In this document: positions 15,221 through 24,224 of the stretch, piece after piece
Layout of the letters: the number at the start of each line of letters is the position of its first letter
Numbering within the stretch: the stretch's first letter is position 1
NCBI RefSeq assembly: GCF_000262345.1
Contig: NZ_AJTQ01000222.1
Location: 52,422-116,421, forward strand
DNA from: Streptomyces xiaopingdaonensis
GTDB lineage: Bacteria > Actinomycetota > Actinomycetes > Streptomycetales > Streptomycetaceae
DNA length: 64,000 bases
Direction: 5' to 3'
Position numbers and translations under genes: made by a program
Notes under the pieces: generated by a model
What the model saw: the letters and a program-made list of their open reading frames with translations, nothing else
Databases searched by the model: none
Told to the model about the DNA's origin: nothing

Positions 15221-17518
15221 GTGGAACTGTTCATCGGAGGGCTCGGACTCGTCGGCGGCGCGGTCCTCCAGTCCGTCACCGACCAGTCGGTGGCGGAGCT
15301 GAAAGACCTCCTCCGCCGGGCACGCCGGCGCGGCAACGCGCCCGACGACCGCGACGGACTGCGGCCCGACGACGCGGACGGCCTCCGGCGGGCGCTCCAG
15401 GAGGTCGCCTCCACCGTCGACGACCGCCCCGTCCAGCTCCTCCTCCGCAGCTTCCTCCGCGACCACGGCGCACTCCCGCCCGAACGCCTCGCGGCCCCGC
15501 ACCCCTTCCTCGACCAGGACGAACTCCGCCACCGCGCCCGCGAGTTCGTCGCCTCGGCACTCGCGGCCCAGCCCGACGCCGCACTCACCGTGCTGCTCCA
15601 CGGCCCGCCCGGCAGCGGCACCACGAGCTGCGCACGGCAGCTCGCCACGGAGCTCGCCGGGTACTTCCCCGGCAGCCACCACGCCGTCGACCTGGGCGGC
15701 GGCGACCCGTCCGGCGCCCAGACGGGCGGCAGCGCCCTCACCGAACTCCTCCTCGACGCCGGCCTCCCCGAGGAGTCCCTGCCGCGCACCGCGGCGGCCA
15801 AGCGCCGGCGCCTGCGCCGGCTCCTGGCGGGCACCCGCCCGCTGCTCCTCCTCGACAACGCGCACAGCGCGGCCCAGCTCGGCGCCGTGAAAACCGAGAT
15901 CCCCGGCTCCCTCACCCTCGTCACAGCCGCCTCCGTGCCCCTCGGCCTCGCGGGGGAAGCCGGCGCCGTCCTCCCGGTGGAACCGCTCCCCGAGGAGGAC
16001 TCCTGGGAGCTGCTGCGGCAGCTCGGCGCCGAACCCGACAGGGACGACCGGGAGTTGCGCGCCGTCGTCCGCGCCGGCCACCCGGGGAACCTCAGCGAGG
16101 TCGCCGCCGTCCGCCGAAGGGTCGGCGGCCGCATGCTGCCCGGTGCGCCGCGGGAAGGCTTCCCGCGGATGCCCGCGGCAGGGGCGGGCACGGCGCCACC
16201 GGCGGGAGAGCCGATGCCCGAAGACGGCGACGAAGCGGCGAGCCGAGCCACCCTCCGCATCCTCGACGGCGGCTACCGCACGCTCACCCCGCTCGCCCAG
16301 CGGCTTCACGCCCGGCTCGGCCGCCTCCCGCACGCGGGCCCCGGATGCGGCGTCACGGCGGCCCCCGTCGCGCGGCTCCTCGACGTGGACGAGGCCGAAG
16401 CAGCCGATGCCTGCGCCGAGTTGACCTCGGTCGGCCTCCTCAGCACGCCGGGCAACGGCCGGTACCGCCAACCCGCCGCGGCACGCCGCCACGCACGCGG
16501 ACTCCCGGCGGAAGTCCCGGGCGTCGCCGTGCTGCGGCTCCTGGAGCACTACCGCGAGGTCGCCGTCGACGCCGATCGCCGTGTGATGCGGGGCCGTTGG
16601 GTGCTCGGCCCGTTCTACACGGGGCGGCGCGCGCAGGCACAGGTGTACGGCACCGACGGGGAAGCGCTCGACACGCTCCGCACCGAGCGCTCCGCGCTCG
16701 TCGAGTCCGTGGTGCTCGCGGCCGACTCCGGGTTCGCCGAGCTCGCGGCCGAGCTCTGCGAGGCGATGTGGGGGCTCCATCTGCGTCTCGGGTTCCACGA
16801 GGACTGCCTGCGCACCCACGGCGCCGCGCTCGCCGCCGCCGTCGACGGCGCCCGCGGGCCTCGCCTCGCCGACCCGCGGCTCGTCGCCCGTCTCCATGTC
16901 CAACGCGGCTTCTCCTACCGCGCGTTGGGCGAGCCCGGCCGCGCGGCGGACGACTTCGCGCGGGCGAAGGAGCTGGAGCCCGACGACCACGCGCGGGGAC
17001 GCGCCACCGCCGTCGAGTCGCTCGGCTACCTCCGGCTCGACGAGGAAGAGTACACCGCGGCCCGCGCGTGCTTCAGCGAGGCCGCCGCGTACGCGACCGA
17101 CCCGCGCGCCCGTGCGCTGCTGCTCCACAACGACGCGCGGGCGCTCACCGGACTGGGCCGCGCGCGGGAGGCGCTCCCCGTACTCGACGCCGCCCTCCTC
17201 GCGTTGCGCGACCTCCCCGGCCTCGCACCGCCGGGCGACCTCTACAACCGCGCGAAGGTCCTCGTCACCGTCGCCCGTACGCATGCCGCCGCCGGTCGAC
17301 CGGACGCGGGCGTCGAGGCGTTGCGCGAGGCGCTCGACCTCTTCGACGACAAGAGAGCACTGCCCCAGGAGGCAGAGGCCGCCGAACTCCTCGCCGACCG
17401 CGTCCCCGACGCGTCGGAGCGCCGCAGCCTCCGCCGGCGCGCGCTACGCCTCCGCAAGGCGCTCGGCGACCTCGAAGCGGCGGACCGGCTCCGCGGTCTG
17501 CTGGAATCAGAGGTCTGA
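15221..17518 (+). CDS. NB-ARC-like NTPase with TPR repeats
   Basis: GTG at 15221 follows GGGGGG; 765 residues. A short hydrophobic N-terminus (MELFIGGLGLVGGAVL) and effector-like region of about 110 residues precede a P-loop segment LLHGPPGSGTTSCARQLA and a Walker B RPLLLLDNAHSA. The Walker A lysine is Thr, so ATP hydrolysis is doubtful. A winged-helix region near residues 350-430 and C-terminal TPR units (for example LHVQRGFSYRALGEPGRAADDFARA split in two helices) complete a STAND-type layout. Such proteins act as signal switches or defence sensors. It ends 12 bases inside the convergent gene. Confidence 0.75.
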   Translation: MELFIGGLGLVGGAVLQSVTDQSVAELKDLLRRARRRGNAPDDRDGLRPDDADGLRRALQEVASTVDDRPVQLLLRSFLRDHGALPPERLAAPHPFLDQDELRHRAREFVASALAAQPDAALTVLLHGPPGSGTTSCARQLATELAGYFPGSHHAVDLGGGDPSGAQTGGSALTELLLDAGLPEESLPRTAAAKRRRLRRLLAGTRPLLLLDNAHSAAQLGAVKTEIPGSLTLVTAASVPLGLAGEAGAVLPVEPLPEEDSWELLRQLGAEPDRDDRELRAVVRAGHPGNLSEVAAVRRRVGGRMLPGAPREGFPRMPAAGAGTAPPAGEPMPEDGDEAASRATLRILDGGYRTLTPLAQRLHARLGRLPHAGPGCGVTAAPVARLLDVDEAEAADACAELTSVGLLSTPGNGRYRQPAAARRHARGLPAEVPGVAVLRLLEHYREVAVDADRRVMRGRWVLGPFYTGRRAQAQVYGTDGEALDTLRTERSALVESVVLAADSGFAELAAELCEAMWGLHLRLGFHEDCLRTHGAALAAAVDGARGPRLADPRLVARLHVQRGFSYRALGEPGRAADDFARAKELEPDDHARGRATAVESLGYLRLDEEEYTAARACFSEAAAYATDPRARALLLHNDARALTGLGRAREALPVLDAALLALRDLPGLAPPGDLYNRAKVLVTVARTHAAAGRPDAGVEALREALDLFDDKRALPQEAEAAELLADRVPDASERRSLRRRALRLRKALGDLEAADRLRGLLESEV

Positions 17519-19270
17519 CGGCGCCGACGCCGAGCAGTCGACTTCGTGGCGTTCGCGCCCCGTCTCCACGGTGAGGCGGCGCCGCTCCGCGGGGCGGCCC
17601 TCGGCGAGCCAGGCGAAAAGCGCGGAGGCGTAGAGCGCGGGGTCGGCCAAGTCGGTGTGGCCGTCGGGGAGCCGGCGGGCCGCGAGTGTGCGGTGGGTGC
17701 CGTCGCGGGTGCGGACCGTGCAGCGGTCGGGGCCCGTGACACGGCACCACAGGGACGCGTGCGGGTGGCGTTCGGCCGCCTCGCGCAGCCACGTGTCCGC
17801 GGGGCCGTACCGTACGTCGTCCGCGTCCGCGCGGAGGACGACGATGTCGGCGAGGGCGAGCCTGCCGAGGTCGGCCGTCTCCTCGTCGACGACGGTGTGC
17901 GTGCGCCACCCGGCGTCCCGGTCGGCGTGGTCGGAGGTCCTGCGCACCACCTCGACGCGGGGTGCGTCGCCGGCGTCCGCGACCCGGGTGCGCACGCGGA
18001 GCGGTGCCGTGCGGTGCGCGGGTTCGTACGCCGGCGCGGGCAAGGGGTCGAGGAGCGCGGGGCTCTCCGGCTCGTCGAGCCCGAGGAGCCGGTACGCGCA
18101 CCGGCGCAGCAGCTCCGCCGAGCGCCCCGGCACCGAGCTCACGCTCTCCGCCGGCCGCCGCGGCGCACACGGCACTCGGAGCGCTTCTTCGAACTGCGGT
18201 GACAGGGGGCGCGTCGGATCGACGCGCGGCGCCTCGCGTACGAAAGCGGCGACGGGCGAGTCGGGCGCGAGCCCTTCGGTCGGCCATGCGCCGAGGAGGA
18301 CGGGGACGCCGAGGGCCGCCGCGTAGTACGAGACGCTGCCGTGGTCACCGAGGACGAGATCGGCCGCGACGAGCGCCTGCCGCCACTGGTCGAGCGGCGG
18401 CACGAGGACGGCCCCGGCCCGCCGCGCCGCGTCGAACCACGCCGTCACCTGGCCGGGGCCGTGGCCGTGCCAGATGTTGGGGTGCAGGACGACCGCGAGC
18501 CGGTACTCGTCGCAGGGGAGCTCCTCGACGAGCCGGCGGAGCAGTTCCGGCAGGACGTCGGCGCCCGCGTCGCCGAGGAGGGACTCCGGGTTCCAGGTCG
18601 AGTTGAGGACCACGAGCCGTTGGCCCGGGGTGAGTCCGAAAGCGCGGCGGTGCACGTCCCGGTGCGCGGCCGAGGCGAGGAGCCGGTCGTAGCAGGGGTC
18701 CCCGGCGAGGACGGCGGTCGGTGCGGCCTGCGGGCAGGACTCGGTGAGCCTGGCGAGCTGCTCGGGGTGGGAGAGGACGGTGGCCGCGGCGAGGGGGCTG
18801 CCCTCGTGGAGGAGCCACTCGGGAGAGAGGCCGAAGACGGGCGCGGGTGCGGGCTCGCGGTGTCCGGTGTCCGGTGCAGCCAGCCTCTTATTGTATCCGA
18901 CCCCGTGCGACAGCACCATCAACTTCCCCTGGAACGCCTCCAGTTGCCCCCCGTAGCTCGCGCTCACCGCGAGGTCGACCGGTGTCCGCACGGCCTGCTC
19001 CCACGGCAGGACGGGCAGCCCGAGGTCGGCGAGGAGCTCGGGGACCCCGTGCTGGACGGGGGAGGAGCCGGTGCAGGTGGCGAGCAGTTGGAGGCGCAGG
19101 TCGTCGCGGAAGAGCGGGAGGAGGTCGAGGAGCCGGGTGGCGGAGGTCACGTTGTGGACGACGAGGAGCACCCGGCGCAGCCGCCGGCGCGAGGCGAACC
19201 GCTCGGCGTCGGCCCCCACCGGTACGCGTATCCACTCCGTGCCGCCGTGTCCGTACCCCACCGCAGTCAT
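17507..19270 (-). CDS. CDP-glycerol glycerophosphotransferase-like (GT-B fold) protein
   Basis: ATG at 19270; 587 residues. No signal peptide. The N-terminal half has Rossmann-like strands (RRVLLVVHNVTSATRLLDLL), and the middle contains VLHPNIWHGHG and VAADLVLGDHGSVSYYAAAL, the pattern in which CDP-glycerol phosphotransferases and related GT-B enzymes hold nucleotide-sugar (compare ADVLISDYSS). The C-terminal third is unrecognised. Streptomyces genomes often annotate such proteins wrongly as translation initiation factor 2. It overlaps the NB-ARC/TPR gene tail to tail by 12 bases. Substrate and role are unknown. Confidence 0.55.
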   Translation of the reverse strand: MTAVGYGHGGTEWIRVPVGADAERFASRRRLRRVLLVVHNVTSATRLLDLLPLFRDDLRLQLLATCTGSSPVQHGVPELLADLGLPVLPWEQAVRTPVDLAVSASYGGQLEAFQGKLMVLSHGVGYNKRLAAPDTGHREPAPAPVFGLSPEWLLHEGSPLAAATVLSHPEQLARLTESCPQAAPTAVLAGDPCYDRLLASAAHRDVHRRAFGLTPGQRLVVLNSTWNPESLLGDAGADVLPELLRRLVEELPCDEYRLAVVLHPNIWHGHGPGQVTAWFDAARRAGAVLVPPLDQWRQALVAADLVLGDHGSVSYYAAALGVPVLLGAWPTEGLAPDSPVAAFVREAPRVDPTRPLSPQFEEALRVPCAPRRPAESVSSVPGRSAELLRRCAYRLLGLDEPESPALLDPLPAPAYEPAHRTAPLRVRTRVADAGDAPRVEVVRRTSDHADRDAGWRTHTVVDEETADLGRLALADIVVLRADADDVRYGPADTWLREAAERHPHASLWCRVTGPDRCTVRTRDGTHRTLAARRLPDGHTDLADPALYASALFAWLAEGRPAERRRLTVETGRERHEVDCSASAPSDL

Positions 19271-19349
19271 CCGTGCACTCTAGGGGGTGTCGTCACGTCC
19301 CCGCCTGCTGTGCGACGACGCGGATTCGACGACACCCCCGGGCCAACGA

Positions 19350-19380
19350 CGAAGGCCCCCGCAGTGCGCGGAGGCCTTCG
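19350..19380. terminator. Hairpin downstream of tRNA-Lys copy 1
   Basis: CGAAGGCC (19350-19357) pairs with GGCCTTCG (19373-19380), directly after the tRNA in its direction of transcription. Confidence 0.65.
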
Positions 19381-19386
19381 AAGAGG

Positions 19387-19460
19387 TGCGCCGCCAGGGA
19401 CTCGAACCCCGGACCCACTGATTAAGAGTCAGTTGCTCTAACCAACTGAGCTAGCGGCGC
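19387..19460 (-). tRNA. tRNA-Lys (CTT), copy 1
   Basis: The minus strand gives a full 74-base cloverleaf beginning GCGCCGCTAGCTCAGTTGG, with anticodon loop ACTCTTAATC (anticodon CTT) and T-arm GGTTCGAGTCC, and acceptor ends GCGCCGC/GCGGCGC plus discriminator A. CCA is not encoded. An identical gene is at 35121-35194. Confidence 0.97.
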
Positions 19461-19682
19461 GCTGTCCGCCGTTTCGGCCGACGCAGGAAATACTACCCCC
19501 TCCCGCGGGGTGCTCGTGACCGTCCGCCCCGACGCCGAGCGTGACGGCATCCGCACGCATCGGGTACCCGGCGGAGTGCGTCACTTCCCGTCTCACCTCT
19601 TAATTCAGGACGAGAGCCAATACGAGAGGAAAGGGTGCCCCGCCGGCCTCCCCGAGGATAGGTTCGGGGAGGGAGGAGCCAC

Positions 19683-20978
19683 ATGGCAGAGCACGGCAGG
19701 CGTACGGTGCGGGACCTGCGCCGCGGGAACCGCACGGCGGTCCTGCGGCAGTTGTACTTCGAGGGCCCGCTGAGCCGCCAGGCACTCGGTCCCGCGACGG
19801 GGCTCAGCTCGGGCTCGATCAGCAACGTCGTCGCCGAACTCACGGGCGAGGGGCTGCTGGAGGAAGCGGGCGTGATCGAGTCCGAAGGGGGGAGGCCGCG
19901 CACCCTGCTGCGCGTGGCGGCGGGCAGCGCCTGCCTCATCGGCGTCGACATCGGCGAGACCCGTGTCCGCGTCGAGCTCTTCGACCTCGCGCTCAACGAA
20001 CTCGCCCGCGCCGAACTCCCGTTGGCCGGCCAGGGGCACGACGCCGGACTCGTCGCCGGCCACGTCGGCGAGTGCGTCGCCGGCGTCCTGCGGAGCAGCG
20101 GCGCGGACCCCGCGGCGCTCCTCGGCGTCGGCGTCGGCGTCCCCGGCATCGTCGAGCGGGACGCGGAGCGGGGCGCCGTGGTGCACGGCCAGACGGTCGG
20201 TTGGGACGCGGTGCCGTTGGAGGAACGTCTCCGCGCCGCCGTCGAACTCCCCGCGGAGGTCCCGTACTTCGTGGGGAACGGCGCCAAGGCGCTGGGTCAG
20301 GCGGAGATGTGGTTCGGAGGCGGCCGCGGTGCCCAGGACGCCGTGGTGGTACTCCTCGGCTCGGGCGTCGGCGCCTGCGTCGTCACGGGCGGCGCGGACC
20401 GGGGCGGCGCCGACGAGTGGGGGCACCTGACGGTCAACCTCCGGGGCCGGCGCTGCCGTTGCGGCGCGCGCGGGTGCCTGGAGGCGTACACCGGGTCCGC
20501 CGGTCTGCTGGAGCGCTGGCGGGAGGCGGGGGGCGCGCCGCCGGCCGACGACGAGGAGGCCGGGCTCCGCGCCCTGCTCTCCGCCGCGTACCCCGGCGAC
20601 GGGCGGCCGGCCGACGCGTCGGCCGTCGCCGTCCTCGACGAGACGGCCGAGTACCTCGGCGCCGGCATCTCGGGCCTCGTCAACCTCTTCGGTCCGGAGC
20701 GGGTGCTGATCGGCGGCTGGGCCGGGCTGCGGATCGGCCCGCACCTCCTGCACGCCGTCCGCCGCCACGCCGCCGCGCACTCCCTGCGCTACCCGGGCGA
20801 GCGCGTCGCGATAGAGCTGGGGCGCCTCGGTGCCGACGCCGTCACCGTCGGGGCCGCCACGCTGCCGCTCGCCGCCTTCTTCGCGGAGGGCGGGCGCAGG
20901 GACCCTCGCCCCGCGCCGGACGAGCGGCCCGAACCGGCGGGCTGGCGTGCGGTGCTGGAGGAGCGCGGGGCGCGGTGA
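19683..20978 (+). CDS. ROK family transcriptional regulator
   Basis: ATG at 19683 with GGGAGGAG upstream; 431 residues. The N-terminal winged helix-turn-helix is LRQLYFEGPLSRQALGPATG followed by SSGSISNVVAEL. The ROK domain starts at LIGVDIGETRVRVELFDL, and the zinc-binding signature CRCGARGCLEAY is intact. The segment that in sugar kinases reads DND/NDAN reads GNGAKALGQAE, so kinase activity is improbable. The protein therefore probably senses a sugar and regulates transcription. The nearest sugar genes are more than 20 kb away, so targets are not evident. Confidence 0.9.
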   Translation: MAEHGRRTVRDLRRGNRTAVLRQLYFEGPLSRQALGPATGLSSGSISNVVAELTGEGLLEEAGVIESEGGRPRTLLRVAAGSACLIGVDIGETRVRVELFDLALNELARAELPLAGQGHDAGLVAGHVGECVAGVLRSSGADPAALLGVGVGVPGIVERDAERGAVVHGQTVGWDAVPLEERLRAAVELPAEVPYFVGNGAKALGQAEMWFGGGRGAQDAVVVLLGSGVGACVVTGGADRGGADEWGHLTVNLRGRRCRCGARGCLEAYTGSAGLLERWREAGGAPPADDEEAGLRALLSAAYPGDGRPADASAVAVLDETAEYLGAGISGLVNLFGPERVLIGGWAGLRIGPHLLHAVRRHAAAHSLRYPGERVAIELGRLGADAVTVGAATLPLAAFFAEGGRRDPRPAPDERPEPAGWRAVLEERGAR

Positions 20979-20988
20979 GCGACTCCGC

Positions 20989-21747
20989 CTAGAGCGACAG
21001 CGAGAGCATGACGGGCGCGGCCCTGCGGCTCAGCGCCTCGGCCGCGCGGCGGAGCCGGTGCGCCTGGTCGACGGGGAGCGAGAGGGCGAGGCAGCTCACC
21101 GAGGAGCCGGCGGTGATCGGTACCGCCGCGCAGACGGTGCCGACGGCGTACTCCTGGAGGTCGAGCGTGGGGACGGTGGGCGGCTGGCGGTCGAGGGTGC
21201 TCAGGAGGAGCCGCTCGTCCGTGATGGTGCGGGAGGTGAGGCGGGCCGCCTTGTGCCGTGCGAGGTGGTCCTTGCGGCCGTCGTGGTCGAGTTGGCTGAG
21301 GAGGCACTTGCCTATCGCCGTGGCGTGGACGGCCGAGCGGAAGTCGACCCACTGGTTGACCGCGGGTGCCGCGGGGCTGTCGGCGAACTGCGTCGTCTCC
21401 AGCTCGCCGTCCTTGTAGCGGCTGAAGTAGACCGCGGCGCCGACGGCGTCCCTGAGGTCGGTGAGGGTGTCCTGGAGGCGCTCCTGAAGGACGCGCCTGT
21501 GGTCTCCGCCGACGCCGAGCATGAGCAGGGACTCGCCGACGGTGTAGACGGCGTCCTCGTGCATCTCGACGTACCCCTCGCCGCGCAGCATCCGCAGCAG
21601 CGGCTGGAGTTGGGCCGCCTCGATGCCCGCTTCCTGGGAGAGGAGCTCTTCGCCGACTCCGTCGCGGTGCCGGGCGACTGTCTCCAGCACCCGCAGCGCG
21701 TACTGGACCGAACGGATCGGCTGTGCTGGCTCCGGCGTCGGCGCCAC
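20989..21747 (-). CDS. IclR family transcriptional regulator
   Basis: GTG at 21747 (VAPTPEPAQPIRSVQYALR) with AGGGGG upstream; 252 residues. The N-terminal winged helix includes ALRVLETVARHRDGVGEELL and LRMLRGEGYVEMHEDAVY; the C-terminal effector-binding domain has HATAIGKCLLSQLD and CAAVPITAGSSVSCLALSLP. IclR members usually control adjacent catabolic genes and respond to small acids. It lies 290 bases from the end of the ehu-type transport operon, on the same strand, which makes it a good candidate regulator of that cluster. Confidence 0.9.
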   Translation of the reverse strand: MAPTPEPAQPIRSVQYALRVLETVARHRDGVGEELLSQEAGIEAAQLQPLLRMLRGEGYVEMHEDAVYTVGESLLMLGVGGDHRRVLQERLQDTLTDLRDAVGAAVYFSRYKDGELETTQFADSPAAPAVNQWVDFRSAVHATAIGKCLLSQLDHDGRKDHLARHKAARLTSRTITDERLLLSTLDRQPPTVPTLDLQEYAVGTVCAAVPITAGSSVSCLALSLPVDQAHRLRRAAEALSRRAAPVMLSLSL

Positions 21748-21957
21748 GGTGCCCCCTGGAGTGGTGACGGTTCGCGTCGCGACCGCTGCGTGTGGTCACG
21801 TCAGTACGTAACACGATAGCGGGCAGCGCGCCGGCGAAAGGGCGATGATCCCGCGATCGGCATATGCCGCAAGCCGATCCCTACCCCGCTGGTGTCGCAC
21901 GAACCCCGCGCATCCGTCCGGTTGTTCGGGACGGCTCGCGGAGGTGCGCGGGACGCG

Positions 21958-21995
21958 GGCCCGGGGCCGTACCTCTCTTGTACGCGCCCCGGGCC
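21958..21995. terminator. Terminator after the ehu-type operon
   Basis: GGCCCGGGGCCGTAC and GTACGCGCCCCGGGCC form a long stem with one bulged base and a 7-base loop, 43 bases past the ehuA stop. Confidence 0.75.
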
Positions 21996-22037
21996 TCGGC
22001 GCCTCCGCCGCGCAACACGGCGCCCCCGCGCGGGTGT

Positions 22038-22853
22038 TCAGAGCACGGCGCTGAGGAACTCGCGGGTGCGGTCGTGCTCGGGCTCGCTGAAGATCTTCTC
22101 CGGTGCGCCCGACTCGATGACCCTGCCCTCGTCGAACATGAGGACGTCGTCCGAGATGTCCCGGGCGAAGCCCATCTCGTGGGTGACGCAGAGCATCGTG
22201 ATGTCGGTGGTGTGCGCGATGTCCCTGAGGACGTCGAGGACGCCCGCGACGAGTTCCGGGTCGAGCGCCGAGGTGACCTCGTCGAGGAGGAGCACCTGCG
22301 GGCGCATCGCCAGCGCGCGGGCGATCGCCACGCGCTGCTGCTGGCCGCCGGAGAGCTGGCTCGGGTGCTTGTCCATCTGGTCGGTGAGCCCGACGAGTTC
22401 GAGCAGCTCCCGTGCGCGCTCCTCTGCCTCGTCCTTGCCCATGCCGAGGACGTGGACGGGCGCCTCGGTGATGTTCCGGAGCACCTTCATGTTGGGGAAG
22501 AGGTTGAACTGCTGGAAGACCATGCCGATGCTTTTCCGCACCTCGCGGACGTGCCGCTCGCCCGCCGGGACGAGCCTGCCGCCCTTCTCCTCGTGCGTGA
22601 GGTAGTCCCCGGCGACCTTGATCGTGCCCTCGTCCGGCTTCACCAGTGTCATCAGCAGCCGCAGGATCGTCGTCTTGCCGGAGCCCGACGGGCCGATCAG
22701 CGTGACGTGCTTGCCCGAGGCGACGTCGAAGCAGAGGTTGTCGAGGACGACGTTGTCGCCGAAGCGCTTGGTGACCTTGTCGAAGCGGATCAACTCGCTG
22801 CCGTCGACGGCGGGGTTGGCGTGGTCGTTGGGTGTGGTGTTCTCAGCGGACAA
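22038..22853 (-). CDS. ehuA: Ectoine/amino-acid-type ABC transporter ATP-binding protein
   Basis: ATG at 22853; 271 residues. Walker A is GPSGSGKTT, the Q-loop VFQQFNLFPN, the signature LSGGQQQRVAIARAL, Walker B VLLLDEVTSALD and the switch His CVTHEMGF. The protein groups with polar amino acid uptake ATPases, and the gene order ehuB-ehuC-ehuD-ehuA matches the ectoine/hydroxyectoine importer of Sinorhizobium. It overlaps ehuD by 11 bases. The name reflects family and order; ectoine as substrate is not shown because no ectoine-degradation genes are present. Confidence 0.88.
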   Translation of the reverse strand: MSAENTTPNDHANPAVDGSELIRFDKVTKRFGDNVVLDNLCFDVASGKHVTLIGPSGSGKTTILRLLMTLVKPDEGTIKVAGDYLTHEEKGGRLVPAGERHVREVRKSIGMVFQQFNLFPNMKVLRNITEAPVHVLGMGKDEAEERARELLELVGLTDQMDKHPSQLSGGQQQRVAIARALAMRPQVLLLDEVTSALDPELVAGVLDVLRDIAHTTDITMLCVTHEMGFARDISDDVLMFDEGRVIESGAPEKIFSEPEHDRTREFLSAVL

Positions 22854-23496
22854 GGCGACGCTCCAGGGCTCGCATCAGCAGGGATGCCGGGTAGGCGATG
22901 AGGATGAAGGCGATGCCGACGACGGTGATCGGCTCGGTCGGCTGGAAGGTGACAGCGCTGAACTGGCGGGCTTGTCCGAGCAGTTCGAGGGCGCCGATGG
23001 TGGCGATCATCGGCGAGTCCTTCAGCATCGCGATCACGTAGTTGCCGAGCGCGGGCACGACGCGGCGGATCGCCTGCGGCAGGACCACCGCGGTCCAGGT
23101 GCGCCCACGCGGCATGTTCAGCGCGGTGCACGCCTCCCACTGGCCGACGGGAACGCCGTCGATGCCGGCGCGGTAGACCTCGGCCGTGTACGTCGAGTAG
23201 TGCAGACCGAGGCCGACGATGCCGGTCGTCAGGGCCGAGAACGTGATGTTCCACTCCGGCAGCACGAAGTAGAGGAAGAAGAGCTGCACCAGGAGAGGGG
23301 TGTTCCGGACGAACTCGGTGATCACGGTCACCGGCCAGCGCACCGCCTTGAGCGCCGAACGCTGGGCGATCGCCCAGACGAGGCCGAGCGCGAAGGCGAT
23401 CAGCGAGCCCAGGACGAGGGCCTGGAGCGTGACGAGGACGCCGTCCCAGAACCGCGGCATGAAGTCGGCGACCGCCGACCAGTCCCACTGCATCAC
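22843..23496 (-). CDS. ehuD: ABC transporter permease (EhuD type)
   Basis: ATG at 23496; 217 residues with about five membrane helices. The cytoplasmic coupling loop is VPVGQWEACTALNMPRG, the EAA motif of polar amino acid permeases. It overlaps ehuC by 4 bases and ehuA by 11, so the importer is translated as one unit. It would pair with EhuC to form the membrane channel. Confidence 0.88.
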   Translation of the reverse strand: MMQWDWSAVADFMPRFWDGVLVTLQALVLGSLIAFALGLVWAIAQRSALKAVRWPVTVITEFVRNTPLLVQLFFLYFVLPEWNITFSALTTGIVGLGLHYSTYTAEVYRAGIDGVPVGQWEACTALNMPRGRTWTAVVLPQAIRRVVPALGNYVIAMLKDSPMIATIGALELLGQARQFSAVTFQPTEPITVVGIAFILIAYPASLLMRALERRLVR

Positions 23497-24224
23497 TTAC
23501 CTCCGATGCTGGCCGCAGCACTCGTCGCCGACCTGCGGCCCTTGCCGAAGAGGCCGGAACGCTCCGGCGCCTGGCCGAGGTTGGCCTTCGCCTGGCGCTC
23601 CAGGGCGCGCATACCGCGGGTCAGGACGAAGGCGATGACGAAGTACATCACCAGGATGATCGTGTAGACGGGCGCGCTGTCGCCGAGTGCGTTGCGCACG
23701 AGCGAGGCGCCGAAGGCGATGTCGCCGACGCCGAGGACGGAGACGAGGGCCGTCCCCTTGAGGAGCTCGATGAGGAGGTTGTTGGCAGGCGGGATCATCC
23801 CGGGCCACGCCTGCGGCAGCACGATCTTCCGCAACCGCTGCCACGGCGTGAGGTTGAGCGCGATCCCGGCCTCCCGCTGCGCCGGCGGCACGGAGGCGAG
23901 AGCACCGCGGACGATCTCTGAGCCGTAGGCGCCATAGGTGAGGCCGAGCGAGAGGACGGCCGCCCACATGGGTACGAGCTGCCACCCGAAAGCGACCGGC
24001 AGCACGAAGAACACCCAGAACATCAGTACCAGGGCCGAAGTGCCCCTGAATATCTCCATGTAGAGACCGGAGAGGAAGCGCACGATCCAGAGTCTGTTGG
24101 TACGCGCAACGCCCACGACGAACGCGACGAACGCCCCGAGCGCGGCGCCGAGAACCGTGAGCTGGACGGTCACCCAGACACCCTGGAAGAGCAGCCCCCA
24201 CAATCCCGTTGTGAGGTCCGTCAT
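23493..24224 (-). CDS. ehuC: ABC transporter permease (EhuC type)
   Basis: ATG at 24224 (MTDLTTGLWGLLF) with AAGGAG upstream inside ehuB; 243 residues. The HisMQ-type domain shows GVWVTVQLTVLGAALGAFVA and the coupling loop VPPAQREAGIALNLTPWQ. The C-terminus carries about 40 extra, basic residues. The ATG overlaps the ehuB stop as ATGA. Together with EhuD it forms the permease of the importer. Confidence 0.88.
   Translation of the reverse strand: MTDLTTGLWGLLFQGVWVTVQLTVLGAALGAFVAFVVGVARTNRLWIVRFLSGLYMEIFRGTSALVLMFWVFFVLPVAFGWQLVPMWAAVLSLGLTYGAYGSEIVRGALASVPPAQREAGIALNLTPWQRLRKIVLPQAWPGMIPPANNLLIELLKGTALVSVLGVGDIAFGASLVRNALGDSAPVYTIILVMYFVIAFVLTRGMRALERQAKANLGQAPERSGLFGKGRRSATSAAASIGGK

Noticed and set aside
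18341..19441. Frame ending in PLIKSQLL over the first tRNA, with a matching one over the second
   Set aside because: The shared C-terminus is the tRNA-Lys gene read as protein, a known annotation artefact.
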